A program made the position numbers and the translations under genes. Source: Streptomyces griseicoloratus (GTDB lineage: Bacteria; Actinomycetota; Actinomycetes; Streptomycetales; Streptomycetaceae). From it: DNA of 64,000 nt. This document shows, in pieces, positions 60,320 through 64,000 of this stretch (its first letter is position 1; each line of letters starts with the position of its first letter). The DNA lies in contig NZ_JACVQF010000187.1 of NCBI RefSeq assembly GCF_014534645.1, positions 186,001 to 250,000 of the forward strand, given 5' to 3'. The notes beneath the pieces are model-generated. The model was not told the DNA's origin, searched no databases, and saw only the letters and a program-made list of their open reading frames with translations.

Positions 60320-61546
60320 ATGACACACTCGCCGCACGGCACCCAGCCGCTCCCGGTCGTCGTGGCCGGCGCCGGGCCGGCCGGGCTCACCGCCGCCCTG
60401 GCCCTGCGCCACCACGGACTGCCCGTCACCGTGCTCGAAGCCGACGCCGAGGACCGCGTGCGCCCCGGCAGCCGGGCCCTGTTCGTGCACCGCGACTCCC
60501 TGGCGCTGCTCGGCACGATCAGCCCCGGACTCGACCGGACCCTCGCCGCCCACGGCGTGGTGTGGCACACCCGCCGCACCGTCTACCGCGACCGGGAGGT
60601 GTTCGCACGCACCTACCCCGAGGCGCCCGCGGGCACGGCGCCGCCGTTCACCAGCCTGCGGCAGGTGGAGACCGAGAAGCACCTGCTGCGCGCCTGCGAG
60701 CGGGCCGGGGTCCGCTTCGTCTGGGACGCGCCCGTCACCGGAGCCGAGTCCGGGCCGGACGGGGTGCGGCTGTTCACCGCCGACGGCACCGTGTACGACG
60801 CGCAGTACGTCATCGCGGCCGACGGCGCCCGCTCGACGCTGCGGCACGCGCTCGGCATCACCATGAGCGGCACCCGCTCGAAGGCCTTCCACGTGGTGGT
60901 GGACGTGGCGGAGGACCCGGCCGACCCGATGCCGCTGGAACGCGTCTTCACCTACGAGCATCCCGCTCTGGGCGGGCGCAGCGTGATGCGGGTGCCGTTC
61001 GCCGGCGGCTTCCAGCTCGATCTCCAGTGCAAGGACGGGGACGTCCCCGAGGAGTGGGCCACCGAGGAGGCCGCGCGCCGGTGGGTCGCCCAGGTGGTGC
61101 CCGCCGGCTACGCCGACCGGCTGCTGTGGGTGTCGCGGTACCACTTCCTCCAGGTCGTGGCGGACACGTTCACCGATCCGCAGCACCGGGTGCTGCTGGT
61201 CGGCGAGGCGGCCCACCTGTTCCCGCCGTTCGGGGCCCGCGGGATGAACAGCGGCATCGCCGACGCGGTGGCCGCCGCGGAGGCCGTCGCCACCGCCCTG
61301 TCCGGCGGCGAACGGGCCGCCGCCGTGGGCGCCTTCGCCTCGGCGCGGCGCGCGGCGGCCCAGTTCAACAGCCGCGCGGCCGGCACCGCCCTGGCCCATC
61401 TGCGGCCCCGGCACCGCCTGACCCGGGTGCGCCAGGCCGTGTCGGCCCGGATGGCGCCGCTCGTGCCGGCCTGGGGCGAGTGGCTGGAGCGAGCCCCCTA
61501 CGGGCCGCGCTCGGCGCCCGCCGCGGCCACGGCCGGCAGGTACTGA
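60320..61546 (+). CDS. FAD-dependent aromatic monooxygenase, paralog B
   Basis: A 408-residue class A flavoprotein monooxygenase. VVVAGAGPAGLTAALALRHH, YVIAADGARSTLRHALGITM and HRVLLVGEAAHLFPPFGARG then MNSGIADAVAAAEAV match the family. It closely parallels the enzyme at 48553-49707 over the whole length, so one arose by duplication. One copy sits next to the 4-hydroxybenzoate-forming gene and this one next to the 4-aminobenzoate-forming gene, suggesting that each hydroxylates its own benzoate, perhaps with decarboxylation to give hydroquinone or aminophenol types (inference). 22 bp after the divergent ligase. Confidence 0.85.
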   Translation: MTHSPHGTQPLPVVVAGAGPAGLTAALALRHHGLPVTVLEADAEDRVRPGSRALFVHRDSLALLGTISPGLDRTLAAHGVVWHTRRTVYRDREVFARTYPEAPAGTAPPFTSLRQVETEKHLLRACERAGVRFVWDAPVTGAESGPDGVRLFTADGTVYDAQYVIAADGARSTLRHALGITMSGTRSKAFHVVVDVAEDPADPMPLERVFTYEHPALGGRSVMRVPFAGGFQLDLQCKDGDVPEEWATEEAARRWVAQVVPAGYADRLLWVSRYHFLQVVADTFTDPQHRVLLVGEAAHLFPPFGARGMNSGIADAVAAAEAVATALSGGERAAAVGAFASARRAAAQFNSRAAGTALAHLRPRHRLTRVRQAVSARMAPLVPAWGEWLERAPYGPRSAPAAATAGRY

Positions 61547-61548
61547 CC

Positions 61549-62352
61549 GTGCCGGCCGACGCCCCCGTCTGGCTGGCCTGGGAGTCCGGCGCGGGCCTGG
61601 TGCCCGGTACGCCGCCCGCGGCCGAGCTGCTCGTCGCCGACTCCTGGCTGGTGCAGGACGGAAGGTCCCGTTTCCTGCAGCGGCACCGGGCCCGGTTCAC
61701 CGAGGCGTGCCGGGCCGCCGGGGCGCCCGGGGCGCTGGACCTGGACGGTTTCTGGCAGCGGGCCGTCGAGGCGCTGCCGCGCGAGGGAGAGTGGTTCCCC
61801 CGCGTCGAACTGCTCGGCGGCCGGCGGCCGTGCGCGGCGCTCAGGCTGCGCCCGGCTCCCGCCCGCACCTCGTCGGTGCGGCTGCGTTCCTGGCGGGGCC
61901 GCGACCCGCGCCGGATCCCGCACCGCAAGGGACCCGACCTCGATCTGCTGGCGCGGCTGCGGGCCGCGGCCGCGGAGCACGGCGCCGACGACCATCTGCT
62001 GCTCACCGGCGACGGCTGGGTGACCGAGACCACCTCGGCCAGCCTCGTGTGGTGGGAGGGCGCGGACCTGTGCCTGCCCGGCGAGGATCTGCCGGTGCTG
62101 CCCGGGGTGACCGCCGCCTGGCTGGCGGACCGCGCCCGCCGGCTGGGCGTGCGGGTGCACCGGCGCCGGGCCCGCCCGGCCGACCTGGACGGGCGGGAGA
62201 CCTGGGTGGTCAACGCCCTGCACGGGATCCGGCCGGTGACCTCCTGGTCCGGCACCTCCCTGCGGCCCGGCCCCGCGCGGCGCGCCCCGTCCTGGCAGCG
62301 CGCCTGGCAGCGGGCCGCCCACCCGCTGCCGGGCATCCCGACCGCCGCCTGA
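61549..62352 (+). CDS. 4-amino-4-deoxychorismate lyase-like PLP enzyme (PabC type)
   Basis: A 267-residue fold-type IV (aminotransferase class IV) protein. WESGAGLVPG at the N-terminus, RRIPHRKGPDLDLLARLRAA with the likely PLP lysine in HRKG, DDHLLLTGDGWVTETTSASL with the PLP-contacting Glu, and CLPGEDLPVLPGVTAAWLAD are present. It would eliminate pyruvate from aminodeoxychorismate to give 4-aminobenzoate, completing the PabAB step. The start is a GTG 2 bases after the preceding stop, so it is coupled. Class IV members also include transaminases; the PabAB neighbour makes ADC lyase most likely. Confidence 0.82.
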   Translation: MPADAPVWLAWESGAGLVPGTPPAAELLVADSWLVQDGRSRFLQRHRARFTEACRAAGAPGALDLDGFWQRAVEALPREGEWFPRVELLGGRRPCAALRLRPAPARTSSVRLRSWRGRDPRRIPHRKGPDLDLLARLRAAAAEHGADDHLLLTGDGWVTETTSASLVWWEGADLCLPGEDLPVLPGVTAAWLADRARRLGVRVHRRRARPADLDGRETWVVNALHGIRPVTSWSGTSLRPGPARRAPSWQRAWQRAAHPLPGIPTAA

Positions 62353-62431
62353 CCCCCGACGCCTTGCCCTCGCCTCCCCCGCCCCGTCCCGGGCGCGCCC
62401 GTCTGTCACTTTTCTTTCCGAGGAGAAACCC

Positions 62432-64000
62432 ATGTCTGCCCGCCACCTCACTCTGGCCGTCGTCGGAGCCGGTCCCCGGGGACTGTCCGTTCTCGAGCGG
62501 ACCGTCGCCAACGCCCGTGCGCACCCGGACCGTTCGGTGACCGTGCACGTGATCGACGCGTTCCCGCCCGGCGCGGGCGCGGTGTGGCGGACGGGCCAGT
62601 CCCGTCACCTGCTGATGAACACCGTGGCCTCGCAGGTCACCGTGTTCACGGACGGCTCCGTGCGGATGGCGGGGCCGCTGGTGCCCGGCCCGAGCCTGTA
62701 CGAGTGGGCGCGGGCGCTGCCGTCCCGGCCCGGTGCACAGGACTTACCCGGCCATGTCCTGGCCGAGGCCCGTGACCTGGGCCCCGACTCGTATCCCACG
62801 CGCGCCTTCTACGGGCACTATCTGCGCTGGGCCTTCGGGCACATCACCGCGCACGCCCCCGCCCACGTCCGCGTGCACACGCACCGCACCCGCGCGGTGG
62901 CCCTCGACGACGCCGGACCGGACCGGGACGGCCCGCAGACCCTGCGGCTGGAGGACGGCACGGTGCTGACGGGCCTGGACGCGGTGGTCCTGGCCCAGGG
63001 GCACGTACCGGCGCGGCCCTCGCGCGGCGAGGCCGAACTGGCCGGGTGGGCCGGCCGTCACGGGCTGCGGTACGTCCCGCCGGGCAACCCCGCCGACCTG
63101 GACCTGTCGGGCATCGCCCCGGGCGAGACGGTTCTGCTGCGCGGTCTGGGGCTGAACTTCTTCGACCACATGGCCCTGTTCACCGTCGGCCGGGGCGGGA
63201 CGTTCGTGCGGGAGGAGGGGGCAGGGCTGACGTACCGGCCCTCGGGGCTGGAGCCGTCGCTGGTCGCCGGGTCCCGTCGCGGTGTGCCGTACCAGGCCCG
63301 GGGCGAGAACGAGAAGGGCGCCCACGGCCGGTACGTGCCGCGGCTGCTGACGGCCGGCCGGATAGAGCGGCTGCGGCGCGCACCGGTCGGCTTCGCCGCG
63401 GGCCTGTGGCCGCTGATCGCCGCCGAGGTGGAGAGCGTGTACTACCGCACGCTGCTGCGCTCCCGCGGGCGCGGAGCGGTGGGCGACCTGCTGGCCGAGC
63501 GGTATCTGGCCGCGCCTTCGGCGCAGGCCCGGACGTCCCTGCTGGACGCCTGCCGGATCGCGCCGGAGGACCGCTGGGACTGGGAGCGGGTCGCCCGGCC
63601 CTGCAAGGGGACCGCGTTCACCGGCCAGGACGACTTCACCGCGTGGCTGCTGGACTATCTGGAGCGGGACGCGGCCGAGGCGCGGCGGGGCAATGTGAGC
63701 GGTCCGGTGAAGGCGGCCCTGGACGTGCTGCGCGATCTGCGCAACGAGATCCGGCAGGTCGTCGACCACGGTGGGCTGCGGGCCGCGTCGCACCGCGACG
63801 ACCTCGACGGGTGGTACACGCCGCTCAACGCGTTCCTGTCGATCGGCCCGCCGGCCTCGCGCATCGAGGAGATGTCCGCGCTGATCCGGGCCGGGGTGCT
63901 GCGGGTGCTGGGCCCGGGGATGACGGTGCGCACCACCGAGGGTGACGGCGGGGCCGCGTTCACGGCGTTCTCCGCCGCGGTGCCCGGACCGGCGGTGCGG
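62432..64000 (+). CDS. FAD/NAD(P)-binding flavoprotein, aspartate N-oxygenase (CreE)-like, truncated by window end
   Basis: 523 codons are open to the last base, with no stop in the window. TLAVVGAGPRGLSVLERTVA binds FAD, followed by MNTVASQVTVFTDGSV, SYPTRAFYGHYLRWAF, VVLAQGHVPARPS and LLRGLGLNFFDHMALFTVGR. This layout is that of the FAD/NAD(P)-binding (NAD_binding_9) group that includes CreE/FzmM-type enzymes, which oxidise L-aspartate to nitrosuccinate. Paired with the CreD-like lyase it would supply nitrous acid. GAGGAGA lies 5 bases before the ATG. Codon 105 is TTA. The full gene would be needed to confirm the family. Confidence 0.78.
   Translation, partial: MSARHLTLAVVGAGPRGLSVLERTVANARAHPDRSVTVHVIDAFPPGAGAVWRTGQSRHLLMNTVASQVTVFTDGSVRMAGPLVPGPSLYEWARALPSRPGAQDLPGHVLAEARDLGPDSYPTRAFYGHYLRWAFGHITAHAPAHVRVHTHRTRAVALDDAGPDRDGPQTLRLEDGTVLTGLDAVVLAQGHVPARPSRGEAELAGWAGRHGLRYVPPGNPADLDLSGIAPGETVLLRGLGLNFFDHMALFTVGRGGTFVREEGAGLTYRPSGLEPSLVAGSRRGVPYQARGENEKGAHGRYVPRLLTAGRIERLRRAPVGFAAGLWPLIAAEVESVYYRTLLRSRGRGAVGDLLAERYLAAPSAQARTSLLDACRIAPEDRWDWERVARPCKGTAFTGQDDFTAWLLDYLERDAAEARRGNVSGPVKAALDVLRDLRNEIRQVVDHGGLRAASHRDDLDGWYTPLNAFLSIGPPASRIEEMSALIRAGVLRVLGPGMTVRTTEGDGGAAFTAFSAAVPGPAVR
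62744..62746 (+). other. TTA codon in the CreE-like gene
   Basis: In-frame TTA (Leu105). In Streptomyces TTA is decoded by the developmentally regulated bldA tRNA, so production of this enzyme may wait for late growth. I noticed no other TTA in the rightward operon. Confidence 0.7.

Noticed and set aside
57145-60579. Very long open frame on the minus strand (over 1,100 codons)
   Set aside because: It lies antisense to three well-supported genes (two ligases and the start of a monooxygenase), has low-complexity Gly/Arg/Val-rich sequence and no family motif. Such shadows are normal in high-GC DNA.
1-64000. tRNA, rRNA, riboswitch or CRISPR elements
   Set aside because: None was recognised by eye. 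A covariance-model search (tRNAscan-SE, Infernal) would be needed to exclude small RNAs.

Overview
The window looks like a linear-chromosome arm from a Streptomyces-type actinomycete (inference). The base composition is very GC-rich. Many genes start at GTG or TTG, and TTA codons are rare. There is an AfsA/ArpA-type gamma-butyrolactone cassette, a Tat-type signal peptide, a Ser/Thr kinase with an extracytoplasmic tail, and a large number of TetR/LysR/HxlR/XRE regulators.

Layout. Positions 1-41 kb are accessory genes, mostly divergent or neighbouring pairs of one regulator and one small-molecule enzyme (short-chain dehydrogenases, alpha/beta hydrolases, NmrA-like and quinone reductases). Many of these pairs have a clear inverted repeat between them. 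Embedded among them are an M14 carboxypeptidase (5.8-8.4 kb), a sigma-like plus XRE/DUF5753 regulatory pair (8.9-11 kb), a coiled-coil orphan protein (13.6-14.9 kb), a copper-associated stretch with a CsoR-type operator (29.2-32.1 kb), a multicopper oxidase (36.6-38.2 kb) and a Ser/Thr kinase (38.4-39.9 kb). Transposase relics (about 1.8-2.3, 25.55-25.65 and 40.65-40.8 kb) mark past rearrangements.

Positions 40.8-44.4 kb carry a signalling cassette: an ArpA/ScbR-like receptor, two reductases in operon with it, and a divergent AfsA-like synthase. Both promoters carry the same 16-bp ARE-like motif.

Positions 44.4-64 kb (cut by the right window edge) are the best candidate for an undescribed system. 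They form a divergent biosynthetic gene cluster. The leftward operon (50.86 to 44.39 kb) encodes an AhpD-like protein, a chorismate-lyase-like protein (4-hydroxybenzoate), a flavin monooxygenase, an aldo/keto reductase, a berberine-bridge-type oxidase and a fumarase/aspartase-superfamily lyase resembling nitrosuccinate lyases (CreD). The rightward operon (51.09 kb onward) encodes a LuxE/GriD-like and LuxC/GriC-like carboxylate-reductase pair, class II DAHP synthase, fused aminodeoxychorismate synthase, a benzoate-CoA-ligase-like enzyme, a second divergent adenylate-forming enzyme, a paralogous flavin monooxygenase, an ADC-lyase-like protein and a truncated FAD/NAD(P)-binding protein resembling aspartate N-oxygenases (CreE).

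Read together (inference), DAHP synthase raises chorismate supply. PabAB and PabC give 4-aminobenzoate, and the UbiC-like enzyme gives 4-hydroxybenzoate. The acid can be reduced to an aldehyde and then an alcohol. The CreE/CreD-like pair would make nitrous acid from aspartate, and the divergent ligase is a candidate for the ATP-dependent diazotising enzyme. The predicted product class is an aromatic diazo, diazonium, azo or deaminated compound. I do not recognise the cluster as a known one.
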